Positions 42,807 through 51,148 of a stretch of 64,000 bases of DNA are shown here, piece by piece. Position 1 is the stretch's first letter, and the number at the start of each line of letters is the position of its first letter. A program made the position numbers and the translations under genes. A model generated the notes under the pieces. The model did not search any database. It saw only the letters and a list, made by a program, of their open reading frames with translations, and was not told the origin of the DNA. This stretch comes from Marinibaculum pumilum (GTDB lineage Bacteria > Pseudomonadota > Alphaproteobacteria > Ferrovibrionales > Ferrovibrionaceae). The stretch lies in the NCBI RefSeq assembly GCF_042646425.1, contig NZ_JBHRTR010000018.1, positions 1-64,000 on the forward strand, written 5' to 3'.

Positions 42807-45407
42807 ATGGAATACACCACAGCCGATGCGGCGCTGAACTACGCCGTGCGCGACCAGTGGGGCAGCGGCTTCGTTGCCGATCTGGCGCTTGATGTCGACC
42901 AGGCCGTCAACGGCTGGCGCATCAGCTTCGAGCTGGATGCCGATATCGACAATATCTGGAACGCCCGGATCGTGTCCCGCGTCGGCAATGTCTATACGAT
43001 CGAGAGCCTGTCCTATAACGCCGAGCTGCCGGCCGGCGGCACGGCGGGCTTCGGCTTCACGGCCAGCGGAACCGACACCGCCATCGATCCGGCATCGGTC
43101 GCGATCAACGGACAGCCCGCCAGCGACGGCGGCGGCGATCCCGACCCGGTCCTGCCGACCGTCGCCGTGGGCGACCTGGTGGCGAGCGAGGAAGGCGGAG
43201 CCGCGCAGGTGCCGGTCACCCTGTCCGCCGCCAGCGATCAGGACGTGATCCTGAACTATGAGACCTATGACCTGACAGCGACGGCCGGCGCGGACTATGT
43301 ACCGGTCAGCGGCCAGCTGGTGATCCCGGCCGGACAGCTGACCGCGTCCATCGCCCTGGACCTGATCGACGACGCGCTGGTCGATGACGGCGAGAGCCTG
43401 GGCCTGCGGCTGACGGCTGTGCAGGGCGCCACCATCGCCGATGCCGAAGCGGTGGTCACCATCACCGACGCCGACACCCCGGACCCGGTCCTGCCACATG
43501 CCAGCATCGCCGACATCCAGGTGGTGGAAGGCAACCCGGTCGACGGCGGCGGCGGCACGGGGGGCGGCGCCACCGGCCAGTTCGCCGACGGGCCGCTGTC
43601 GACATCCGGCAACCAGATCGTCGACTCCAACGGCGCGCCGGTGGAGATCCGTGCCGTGAACTGGTTCGGCTTCGAGACCCAGAACAATGTCCCGCACGGC
43701 CTCTGGGCCCGCAACTGGCAGGACATGATGGACCAGATGCAGGAACTGGGCTTCAACGCCATCCGCCTGCCCTTCTCCGGCCAGCTGGTGCAGGACAATC
43801 CGCTGCCCGACAGCATCAACACCAGCCTGAACCCGGACCTGGCGGGCCTGCGCGCCATGGAGATCATGGACAAGATCGTCGGCTATGCCGACCAGATCGG
43901 CATGCGCATCCTGCTGGACCATCACCGCAGCCTGCCGGGCAACAGCGCCAACGAGAACGGCCTGTGGACCGCGGACGGCTATACCGAGCAGGACTGGATC
44001 GAAGTCTGGCGCAGCCTGGCCCAGCGCTACAACGGCGACGACACGATCATCGGCGCCGACCTGCACAACGAGCCGCACGGTCCGGCCAGCTGGGGCGATG
44101 GCGGGGCTACCGACTGGGCCCGCGCCGCGACCGCGGCCGGCGATGCCATCCACGAGGTCAATCCCGACTGGCTGATCGTTGTGGAAGGCATCGGCGACTA
44201 CCAGGGCAACAACTACTGGTGGGGCGGCAACCTGCAGGGGGTCGCCGACCATCCGGTGGAGCTGGCGCAGTCCGGCAAGCTCGTCTATTCGCCGCACGAC
44301 TATCCGGCCTCGGTCTACAACCAGCCCTGGTTCAGCGACGGCTCCGACCTGCACCAGGTGTTCCGCGAGACCTGGGGCTATATCTACGAGCAGGACATCG
44401 CACCGATCCTGGTGGGCGAGTTCGGCTCCCGGCTGGAAACCGCCGTCGACCAGGCATGGGCCGATGCGATCACCAGCTACATGCAGGGCGATTTCGACGG
44501 CGATGGCAGCATCGACAAGCCGGCCGGCGACGGCGATATCAGCTTCGCCTGGTGGTCCTGGAACCCCAATTCCGGCGATACCGGGGGGATCCTGAACGAC
44601 GACTGGACGAGTGTGCGGCAGAACGCGATGGACCTGCTGCAGCCGATGCTGGCGGAGCCTGCGGGCGATGGCGGCGGCGGGCCGGTGGTGGGCGAGGACG
44701 AGGCGGCCCATGCCTTCGCCACCTTCACGATCGCCCTGGACGCACCGGCCGGCGAAGAGGTGGTGCTGGACTACCAGACCGGCGACGGCACGGCGCTGGC
44801 CTGGCAGGACTATCTGCCGGAGAGCGGCCAGCTGGTCTTCGCCCCGGGCGAGCAGGAAAAGACCGTCACCGTCGAGATCCTACCCGACAGCCTGGTGGAG
44901 GGCGACGAGACCTTCAGCCTGACCGTGACCGGCACGGCCGACGGACCGCTGCAGGCGGTGGCGACGATCGTCGACGATGACGGCGATGGCGGGGGCGATG
45001 GCGGCTCCGGGGGCGATGGCGGCTCGGGCGGCGATGGCGGTTCGGGTGGCGATGGCGGTTCGGGTGGCGATGGCGGCGGGTCCGGCGACGGGCCGCTGGA
45101 AGCCCAGTTCGTCCTGCGCAGCGATTGGGGATCGGGCGCAACCGTCGACATGGTGCTGACCAACACCGGCAGCGCGTCGGTGAAGGGCTGGGAGGTCGCC
45201 TTCGACCTGCCGGTGGAGATCCAGCATATCTGGAACGCCAGCGCAGAGGCGGCGGGCAGCGACCGCTACGAGGTCGCCAATGCCGACTGGAACGGCAGCA
45301 TCGCACCGGGCCAGAGCGTGACCCTGGGCTTCAACACCGGCGGCGGCGGGCTGGACGCCCAGGCCCTGAACGCGGAGGCCAATTTCGGCTACAGCTACTG
45401 GCTCTGA
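42807..45407 (+). CDS. modular GH5 cellulase with CBM2 and Calx-beta domains
   Basis: An 866-residue extracellular-type glycosidase. Order: CBM2-like domain (3-95), Calx-beta (112-222), start of a second Calx-beta (230-247), Gly-rich joint, GH5 catalytic domain (264-616), rest of the second Calx-beta (628-724), GGDGGS linker (725-760), CBM2 (764-866). GH5 acid/base is E422 in DLHNEPHG and nucleophile E538 in VGEFG; other conserved parts are WFGFET and LLDHHRS. Probably an endoglucanase. There is no N-terminal signal peptide, which with the Calx-beta/Asp-Gly composition suggests type I or other non-Sec export, though no RTX repeats are evident. GAGAAG precedes the ATG. A strong terminator follows. 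Confidence 0.9.
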   Translation: MEYTTADAALNYAVRDQWGSGFVADLALDVDQAVNGWRISFELDADIDNIWNARIVSRVGNVYTIESLSYNAELPAGGTAGFGFTASGTDTAIDPASVAINGQPASDGGGDPDPVLPTVAVGDLVASEEGGAAQVPVTLSAASDQDVILNYETYDLTATAGADYVPVSGQLVIPAGQLTASIALDLIDDALVDDGESLGLRLTAVQGATIADAEAVVTITDADTPDPVLPHASIADIQVVEGNPVDGGGGTGGGATGQFADGPLSTSGNQIVDSNGAPVEIRAVNWFGFETQNNVPHGLWARNWQDMMDQMQELGFNAIRLPFSGQLVQDNPLPDSINTSLNPDLAGLRAMEIMDKIVGYADQIGMRILLDHHRSLPGNSANENGLWTADGYTEQDWIEVWRSLAQRYNGDDTIIGADLHNEPHGPASWGDGGATDWARAATAAGDAIHEVNPDWLIVVEGIGDYQGNNYWWGGNLQGVADHPVELAQSGKLVYSPHDYPASVYNQPWFSDGSDLHQVFRETWGYIYEQDIAPILVGEFGSRLETAVDQAWADAITSYMQGDFDGDGSIDKPAGDGDISFAWWSWNPNSGDTGGILNDDWTSVRQNAMDLLQPMLAEPAGDGGGGPVVGEDEAAHAFATFTIALDAPAGEEVVLDYQTGDGTALAWQDYLPESGQLVFAPGEQEKTVTVEILPDSLVEGDETFSLTVTGTADGPLQAVATIVDDDGDGGGDGGSGGDGGSGGDGGSGGDGGSGGDGGGSGDGPLEAQFVLRSDWGSGATVDMVLTNTGSASVKGWEVAFDLPVEIQHIWNASAEAAGSDRYEVANADWNGSIAPGQSVTLGFNTGGGGLDAQALNAEANFGYSYWL
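44985..45080 (+). repeat. 18-base coding tandem repeat (GGDGGS linker)
   Basis: About five near-identical 18-base units of the type GGCGATGGCGGCTCGGGC encode the repeated GGDGGS linker between the second Calx-beta domain and the C-terminal CBM2 of the cellulase. Units differ at synonymous positions. It is a flexible spacer and prone to copy-number change. Confidence 0.85.
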
Positions 45408-45436
45408 GACCCTGCCGACGACCGGAGGGGGGTAAG

Positions 45437-45470
45437 GGGGGCGCCGCACGGGCCGTGCGGCGCCCCCTTT
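45437..45470 (+). terminator. intrinsic terminator after cellulase gene
   Basis: A 14-bp perfect GC-rich stem (45437-45450 paired with 45454-45467) with a 3-base loop, followed by TTT and further T/C bases. It lies 30 bases after the cellulase stop and before dusA. The symmetric arms could also stop transcription from the other strand. Confidence 0.85.
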
Positions 45471-45502
45471 CCGTTCCCGTCATTTTCTGCTTCAACCCCG
45501 GC

Positions 45503-46543
45503 ATGATGCAGCGATCCACAGAGCAGATCCGGGCCACCACGGCGGCGCCCGCACGGCAGAACCGCGATGCGATGGCGCCGCGGCGCTTCTGCGTTGCGCC
45601 GATGATGGACTGCACCGACCGCTTCGACCGCGTGCTGCTGCGACTGATCTCCCGCCGGGCGCGGCTCTATACCGAGATGGTGACCACCGGCGCGCTGATC
45701 CACGGCGACCGCGACCGCTTCCTGCGCTTCGACCCCGCGGAACATCCGGTGGCACTGCAGCTGGGCGGCTCCGACCCGCAGGCGCTCGCGGCCTGCACCG
45801 CGATGGCGGCGGATCATGGCTATGACGAGGTGAACCTGAACGTCGGCTGCCCCAGCGACCGTGTGCAGTCCGGCCGCTTCGGCGCCTGCCTGATGGCGGA
45901 GCCGAAACTGGTGGCCGACTGCGTCGCGGCGATGGCTGCCGCGGCCGACATCGCGGTCACCGTGAAATGCCGCATCGGCATCGATGCGCAGGACCCGGCG
46001 GAGGCCCTGCCCCGCTTTGTCGAGACGGTGGCCCAGGCCGGCTGCCGGACCTTCATCGTGCATGCCCGCAAGGCCTGGCTCGACGGCCTGAGCCCGAAGC
46101 AGAACCGCGACGTGCCGCCACTGGACTATCCGCTGGTCCATGCCCTGAAGGCGGCGCATCCGGAGCTGGAGATCGTACTGAACGGCGGCCTGACCGAGAT
46201 GGCGGCAGCGGCCCGGCATCTGGACCATGTCGACGGCGTCATGGTCGGCCGGGAGGCCTATCGCAACCCCTACTGCCTGTCGGTCGTCGACGGGCTGTTC
46301 TTCGGCGATGCCCGCCCGCCGCGCAGCCGCGCCGGGGTGCTGGCCGAATACCTGCCCTACGTCGAAGGCTGGATGGCGGAAGGGGTGCCGCTGAAGCATA
46401 TCACCCGCCACATGGTGGGGCTTTACCAGGGCCTGCCGGGGGCGCGGGCCTGGCGCCGCGCGATCGCCGAGCAGGCGCATCTGCCGGATGCCCGGCCGGC
46501 TTTCCTGGAACAGGCCGCCCGGCAGGTGCGCGAGGCGGCCTGA
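45503..46543 (+). CDS. dusA: tRNA-dihydrouridine synthase A
   Basis: A 346-residue FMN flavoenzyme that reduces uridine in the D-loop of tRNA, using NADPH. Visible features: FCVAPMMDCTDR, YTEMVTTGALIHGD, the catalytic cysteine in NVGCPSDRVQSG, FIVHARKAWLDGLSPKQNRDVPPLDY (DusA-specific), NGGL and DGVMVGREAYRNPY. Starts at 45503 or 45506 are both possible; upstream frames belong to the preceding gene region. The family often starts at the MAPRRFC segment near residue 24, so the first part may be an extension. Confidence 0.93.
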   Translation: MMQRSTEQIRATTAAPARQNRDAMAPRRFCVAPMMDCTDRFDRVLLRLISRRARLYTEMVTTGALIHGDRDRFLRFDPAEHPVALQLGGSDPQALAACTAMAADHGYDEVNLNVGCPSDRVQSGRFGACLMAEPKLVADCVAAMAAAADIAVTVKCRIGIDAQDPAEALPRFVETVAQAGCRTFIVHARKAWLDGLSPKQNRDVPPLDYPLVHALKAAHPELEIVLNGGLTEMAAAARHLDHVDGVMVGREAYRNPYCLSVVDGLFFGDARPPRSRAGVLAEYLPYVEGWMAEGVPLKHITRHMVGLYQGLPGARAWRRAIAEQAHLPDARPAFLEQAARQVREAA

Positions 46544-46573
46544 CGGCCGCCCGTTCCGGCCGGCCGGCCCTCA

Positions 46574-47416
46574 TCAGGCTTTGCGGTTGCGTTCCCTGGC
46601 CGGCTGCCAGCTGCGCGCCAGCTTGGTCTCGAAGCCGAAGCGGCTCTGCGGGAACAGGCTGAGGGAGACGCAGTAGGGCTCGCCGTCGCGCAGCATGCGC
46701 CGGACGACGGACAGTGCGGCCAGCGACGGGTCGACCGCCAGGACCTCCGCCTGGCGTGCGCTCATGCGGCGCGCCTCGATGGCCACGTCGATCAGTTCCG
46801 CCTGCTCCATGCAGCGCTGCTCCAGCAGCGCGTTGGCCGCGGCCGGCGGCCGGGCGCCGTCGCCGGACAGGACCGACGGGCAGACATAGAGGTCGGTCCA
46901 GCAGACCGGCGGCCCTTCCGGCGAGCGGCGCACGATGCCGAACCAGGACCAGGGCCGCCCCTCCACGCAGCCCAAGGTCCGCGCCAGGGCGATGTCGGTG
47001 ATGATGCTGCCGCGCTCCTGGATGTCGGCGATCAGGTCGCGCGGGATCTCCAGCAGGGCCGCGGTCGACGGCAGCGCCTGCCGGTAGCGCCCCTCCGGAT
47101 AGCGGGCCCGCACCAGGGTGCCCAGCGCACGCCGCCGCTCCACCAGGCCGCGATTTGCCAGGCGCTTCAGCGCCTCGCGCACGGTATGGCGGCTGACCCC
47201 GAAGGTGCGGCAAAGCACCGCTTCCGTTGGCAGGTTCTTCCCCACCGGATAGGTGCCGTCGGCGATCTTGGACTGCAGGTCGGTGGCGATATCGTGATAG
47301 CGCGGCGCCCGCCGGCTGTCCGCGCCCCGCAGCACGGTGCTGTCGCGGGTTCGGCCCACCGGTCTGCGGCCGGGGGATTTCTGGACTTTGCCGGTCGAAT
47401 CCCCGCCTGCCGACAT
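46574..47416 (-). CDS. GntR family transcriptional regulator (UTRA type)
   Basis: A 280-residue regulator. Winged-helix DNA-binding domain at about residues 35-105 (HDIATDLQSKIADGTYPVGKNLPTEAVLCRTFGVSRHTVREALKRLANRGLVERR), followed by a UTRA ligand-binding domain (about 120-270: AVLAVDPSLAALSVVRRMLRDGEPYCVSLSLFP). The HutC-like family responds to small metabolites. GGAGGGG precedes the ATG. The gene is minus-strand and faces dusA; its targets are unknown. A long, basic N-terminal tail precedes the HTH. Confidence 0.9.
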   Translation of the reverse strand: MSAGGDSTGKVQKSPGRRPVGRTRDSTVLRGADSRRAPRYHDIATDLQSKIADGTYPVGKNLPTEAVLCRTFGVSRHTVREALKRLANRGLVERRRALGTLVRARYPEGRYRQALPSTAALLEIPRDLIADIQERGSIITDIALARTLGCVEGRPWSWFGIVRRSPEGPPVCWTDLYVCPSVLSGDGARPPAAANALLEQRCMEQAELIDVAIEARRMSARQAEVLAVDPSLAALSVVRRMLRDGEPYCVSLSLFPQSRFGFETKLARSWQPARERNRKA

Positions 47417-47742
47417 GCGCCGTCCCCTCCGCTCGGTTGCCGCCCCGCCGCGGCTCCCAGATGCCGCGACGACCGATCCAGCCTTGCCCCTGAGTCGCGC
47501 CCGCGATCGCGGCGCGCCATTGCGGGCCGGCCGCGAAAGCCCGACCCGAAGGTCGATATTTACATGGAACGGTGATCGACGCGAGAGTGCTCCTGGCAGG
47601 CTGCGGGCGGCGCGGGACCGTCGCCCGTCCCTGTCATCCCCCGTCCGCCGTTGCGGGCAGGCCGCGGAGAGCTGGCTCTGGGGGATAAGCCCCGGCCGAG
47701 CATGTATACTCGGCCTGCCTGCGGAACATGAGGAAGGCGCGC
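47417..47742. promoter_or_regulatory. divergent regulatory region, GntR and HAD genes
   Basis: A 326-base gap between the GntR regulator (minus) and the HAD gene (plus). An inverted repeat GGCCGAG (47694-47700) / CTCGGCC (47709-47715) flanks a TATACT -10-like box at 47705-47710, just upstream of the HAD start; the box may therefore be occluded by a bound regulator, possibly the GntR protein. No -35 matches were convincing. The rest shows no gene. Confidence 0.45.
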
Positions 47743-48525
47743 ATGGCGGAAGCCGATCGCATCACCCGCCCCGACAGAATGGCCCGAGGCGCCCCGGACC
47801 GGATCGCCGGCCATGGCATTGCCGAAGGCCGTGTCGGCGGCGAGCGGCTGGTGCGCGGCGAGGCCGGCCTGCCGGCAAGCGAGCATGCCGGACATGGCGT
47901 TCTCGGCTCGCTTCCGCCCAGCGGCACGGCAGAGGCGGACCGCGCCGCCTTCTTCGATTTCGACGCCACCCTGACCCGCCGCGATACGCTGTTTCCCTGG
48001 CTGATCCTGTTGCGCGGCCGCCGCCGCGTCTACCGCGCCGCCGCGCAGGCGCTGGCGGGCCAGGCGATGGGCCGGACGACAGGGGCGGAGGATATGCGCG
48101 GCCGGGTGAAGGCTGCCTTCCTGCGCCGCCTGATCGCCGGCATCCCGGTTGAAGAGGCGCGCGCCGCAGCGCTGGACCTGGGCCGCAGCATCGCCTGGAA
48201 GTCGCATATCGTGGCGGAACTGCACGAGCATCGGCGGGCGGGCCACCGGGTGGTGGTCGCCAGCGGCTCCCCCATGATCGTCGTCCAGACCATCGTTTCC
48301 GACCGGTTCGGCGTCGACGAGGTGATGGCGACCGAACTGGAGGTCGTGGACGGGCGGCTGACCGGCCGGCTGGAGGGCCGCAACTGCATCCGCACCGAGA
48401 AGGCGGCGCGGGTGGCCGACTGGCTGCAGGCCCATGGCCCGTTCGTGCAGACCTTCGGCTATGGCAACCTGCCGCACGACCGTCCGATGCTGGATCTTCT
48501 GGACCACGGAACGATCGTGCCGTGA
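47743..48525 (+). CDS. HAD family hydrolase (subfamily IB)
   Basis: A 260-residue HAD phosphatase. Motif I is DFDATLTRRDT, motif II the serine in VVASGSP, and the C-terminal motif is YGNLPHDRPML, where the usual first aspartate is asparagine. HAD-IB members include phosphoserine phosphatase-like and lipid phosphatases. The first ~60 residues (AEADRITRPDRMARGAPDR) are low-complexity and of unclear meaning. ATG at 47743 follows GAGGAAGG; an in-frame ATG at 47728 is possible. The stop overlaps the GTG start of the TerB-DnaJ gene, so translation is coupled. Confidence 0.86.
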   Translation: MAEADRITRPDRMARGAPDRIAGHGIAEGRVGGERLVRGEAGLPASEHAGHGVLGSLPPSGTAEADRAAFFDFDATLTRRDTLFPWLILLRGRRRVYRAAAQALAGQAMGRTTGAEDMRGRVKAAFLRRLIAGIPVEEARAAALDLGRSIAWKSHIVAELHEHRRAGHRVVVASGSPMIVVQTIVSDRFGVDEVMATELEVVDGRLTGRLEGRNCIRTEKAARVADWLQAHGPFVQTFGYGNLPHDRPMLDLLDHGTIVP

Positions 48526-49430
48526 GCGGGCGGCGCCAGGATGCCGCCGCCGGCGGGCAGGCGGAGAAGGAGACCGGCGGCGGCACCCTGCCGGCGTCGG
48601 CGCCCCAGGCGGGCATGCCGCAGCCGGTGCCGCCGCGCGCCGGTGGCGGGCTCTGGCGTGCGATCCGCGAGACCGGACCGGCGATCCGGCGCCTCGGCGA
48701 GCCGTTCGTCGCTCTGGTGGAGGCGCTGGGCCGGACCCTGGGCGGGCCCGCCGGCAGCGGCGGGCGGACCAGCCGCGAACCCACAGAGCGGGTCGGCTTC
48801 ACCATCGCGGCCATCGCGCTGGCGGCGAAGATGGCGGCCGTGGACAAGCGCCGCTACGAACGCCAGGTGGCCGCTTTCCACGAGGTGTTCCAGGTGCCGG
48901 AGGCGGAGAAGGAGAATGTCCGGCGGCTGTTCGACCTGGCGAGCGGGACGACCGCCGGCTACGAGGCCTATGCCGGCCGCATCGCCGACCTGCTGCAGGG
49001 CCGCGACGCGGTGAAGGAGAAGCTGCTGGACGCCCTGTTCCACATCGCCTGGGGCGACGACAGGATCGTGCAGCCGGAGATGGACTTCCTGCAGCGGGTG
49101 GCGAGCATCTTCGGCTTCGAGGACAGCGCCTTCGAACGCATCGCCGCCGCCCACGGCGTCGGCCAGCCCAGCCCCTACAGCCTGCTTGGTGTCGGCCGGG
49201 ACGCCAGCTGGCCGGACGTGCAGGCCGCCTATCGCCGGCTGATGAAGGAGCACCATCCCGACCGGCTGATGGCGCAGGGCATGCCGCAGGAACTGGTGCG
49301 CCTCGCCCAGGAGCGGGTGGCGGCCTTCGCCGGCGCCTATGAGAGCATCCGCGCCGCCCAGCCGCGTACCGGGCGCGAGGAGGGCGCCGGGCGGGGCGGG
49401 CGGACCGCGACCGGTCGTGCGGGTCAGTAG
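48522..49430 (+). CDS. TerB-DnaJ (DjlA-like) protein
   Basis: A 302-residue protein. A TerB-type helical domain (about residues 90-190: FTIAAIALAAKMAAVDKRRYERQVAAFHEVFQVP, LLDALFHIAWGDDRI) is followed by a J domain at about 205-265 with the HPD motif in MKEHHPDRLMAQG. Unlike E. coli DjlA no N-terminal membrane segment is seen; the leader is Ala/Pro-rich. J domains stimulate Hsp70 (DnaK). The GTG start overlaps the HAD gene stop (GTGA). The C-terminal tail is Gly/Arg-rich. Coupling to a phosphatase gene is unexplained. Confidence 0.87.
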   Translation: MSGRRQDAAAGGQAEKETGGGTLPASAPQAGMPQPVPPRAGGGLWRAIRETGPAIRRLGEPFVALVEALGRTLGGPAGSGGRTSREPTERVGFTIAAIALAAKMAAVDKRRYERQVAAFHEVFQVPEAEKENVRRLFDLASGTTAGYEAYAGRIADLLQGRDAVKEKLLDALFHIAWGDDRIVQPEMDFLQRVASIFGFEDSAFERIAAAHGVGQPSPYSLLGVGRDASWPDVQAAYRRLMKEHHPDRLMAQGMPQELVRLAQERVAAFAGAYESIRAAQPRTGREEGAGRGGRTATGRAGQ

Positions 49431-49942
49431 CGCGACGCCCGCCAGCGGCGGATCCGCAGGAACAGGAAGATCGCCAGCGCGGCGAGCAACAGCAGGACGA
49501 GGATCGTCGTATAGGGAATCGGCGTATAGTCGGCATCGACCCGGTACAGGCTGACTGCGTTCGGATACAGGTCGAAGATCTCCACCCGCCAGCCATAGTA
49601 GGTCACCGCCACGTGGGCCTGCGGGTCGGAGGCGAGGATGTTCTGCACCCGGGTCGTGACGTCGCCGGAATCGAACTTGAAATAGAACGGAAAGCCCCAG
49701 CCGGTATCCTCGTTGCGGAAGGTGATCGGCTGGTCGCCGTCGAACGCCATGGCGGAGATGAAGCGGACATCGCGGGTGCGCTCCACGCCGGCGGGGTCCA
49801 CCTTCTTGGCATCCATCCGCTTCACGTCGGTGCCGGTCACCCGCACCACCTCCGTGGACGGCAGGTAGTAGTTCAGGAAGCCCACGAAGGCGACGGCGAA
49901 CAAAGCCACCAGGACCCACAGGGCGATCCGCAGCACACGCAT
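49424..49942 (-). CDS. DUF1523 family membrane protein
   Basis: A 172-residue protein with an N-terminal membrane segment (LRIALWVLVALFAVAFVGFLNYYLP), a periplasmic middle (VVRVTGTDVKRMD, DVRFISAMAFDGDQPITFRNEDTGWGFPFYFKFDSGD) and a C-terminal membrane segment (TTILVLLLLAALAIFLFLRI). This matches DUF1523, common in alphaproteobacteria and of unknown function. The ATG at 49942 starts the first membrane segment. Its 3' end overlaps the convergent TerB-DnaJ gene by 7 bases. Confidence 0.88.
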   Translation of the reverse strand: MRVLRIALWVLVALFAVAFVGFLNYYLPSTEVVRVTGTDVKRMDAKKVDPAGVERTRDVRFISAMAFDGDQPITFRNEDTGWGFPFYFKFDSGDVTTRVQNILASDPQAHVAVTYYGWRVEIFDLYPNAVSLYRVDADYTPIPYTTILVLLLLAALAIFLFLRIRRWRASRY

Positions 49943-50126
49943 GTCGGGGCAACTCCTTCCGCCGATACCTGCCGCCCCGGATATCCGGCCAGAGGATGAC
50001 CCGCCTCGCTCCGGATGTCCGTCTCGCCTGCCGGCGGCACTTTCGCTTAGATAGGCATTCCGCCATCCCTTGCCAGCATCCGGCAAGCCCGCATCGCCGA
50101 CCGAGCCACCCAGAGCAGGAGGTACC

Positions 50127-51047
50127 ATGACCCCCGAGCAGCTTCACGCGCGGCTGCGACTGCCACTGATCGCGGCGCCGATGTTCCTGGTCTCCGGCCC
50201 CGACCTGGTGGTCGCCGCGTCCAGGGCCGGGATCATCGGCTCCTTTCCGACGGTGAACTGCCGCACGGCGGCGGAGCTGGACGGCTGGTTGCAGCGGATC
50301 ACGGCCGAGACCGCGGGCGCCGCCCCTTTCGCCGCCAACCTGATCGTCCACCGCTCCAACCCACGGCTGGCCGAGGACCTGGACCTGCTGGTGCGCCACA
50401 GGGTCCCGCTGGTGATCGCCAGCGTGGGCAATCCGGAGCCGGTCATCGCGCCGATCCATGACGCCGGCGGCCTGGTCTATGCCGATATCGCATCCGTCCG
50501 GCATGCCGAGAAGGCGATCGCCGCCGGTGTCGATGGGCTGATCCTGCTGACCGCCGGTGCCGGCGGCCAGACCGGCTGGGCCAATCCCTTCGCCTTCGTC
50601 CGCGCGGTGCGGGACCTGTTCGACGGCCCGGTCGTGCTGGCCGGCGGCATTTCCGACGGCACGGCGCTGCGGGCCGCCCGCGTGCTGGGCTGCGACCTGG
50701 CCTATATGGGCACCCGCTTCATCGCCACACAGGAAAGCATGGCGGCGCCGGCCTACAAGCAGATGCTGGTCGACAGCCGCCTGGACGACGTGCTGCTGAC
50801 CCGGGCCTTCAGCGGCCTGGAAACCAACATGCTGCGACCCTCGATCCGGGCCGCGGGACTGGATCCCGATGCCCTGCAGCCGCGCGACCGCTTCGACGTC
50901 AGCGAAAGCATCGATGTCGATAAGGCACGCGCGTCACGCTGGCGTGACATCTGGTCGGCGGGCCATTCTGTGTCCGGCGTCCAGGATCTGCCGACAGTCG
51001 CAGATCTGGTCGAACGGCTCGCCGCGGCGTACGAAGCGGCGGCATGA
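50127..51047 (+). CDS. nitronate monooxygenase family protein
   Basis: A 306-residue flavin-dependent TIM-barrel protein of the nitronate monooxygenase/2-nitropropane dioxygenase family. The start LRLPLIAAPMFLVSGPDLVVAASRAGIIGSFPTVN and the FMN region LAGGISDGTALRAARVLGCDLAYMGTRFIAT are typical. The ATG follows a perfect AGGAGGT. Actual substrates in this family include nitronates and enoyl thioesters (FabK-like). Plus-strand, followed by the AI-2E transporter. Confidence 0.9.
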   Translation: MTPEQLHARLRLPLIAAPMFLVSGPDLVVAASRAGIIGSFPTVNCRTAAELDGWLQRITAETAGAAPFAANLIVHRSNPRLAEDLDLLVRHRVPLVIASVGNPEPVIAPIHDAGGLVYADIASVRHAEKAIAAGVDGLILLTAGAGGQTGWANPFAFVRAVRDLFDGPVVLAGGISDGTALRAARVLGCDLAYMGTRFIATQESMAAPAYKQMLVDSRLDDVLLTRAFSGLETNMLRPSIRAAGLDPDALQPRDRFDVSESIDVDKARASRWRDIWSAGHSVSGVQDLPTVADLVERLAAAYEAAA

Positions 51048-51148
51048 CGGACGCCGACAGCGTTCCTGAGCGGCGTCGGCACGGCTAGACTGCGCCGCTC
51101 GGCGGACGGACATGTGGGATCAGGACCAGTGACGGCAGGAACGGCAAG

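Noticed and set aside
42003..44711. A 902-residue reverse-strand frame opposite the cellulase
   Set aside because: No family similarity; the plus strand clearly encodes GH5, Calx-beta and CBM2 domains.
44985..45080. Short regular repeats resembling a CRISPR array
   Set aside because: 18-base units directly adjoining without spacers, in frame, encoding a Gly/Asp linker.
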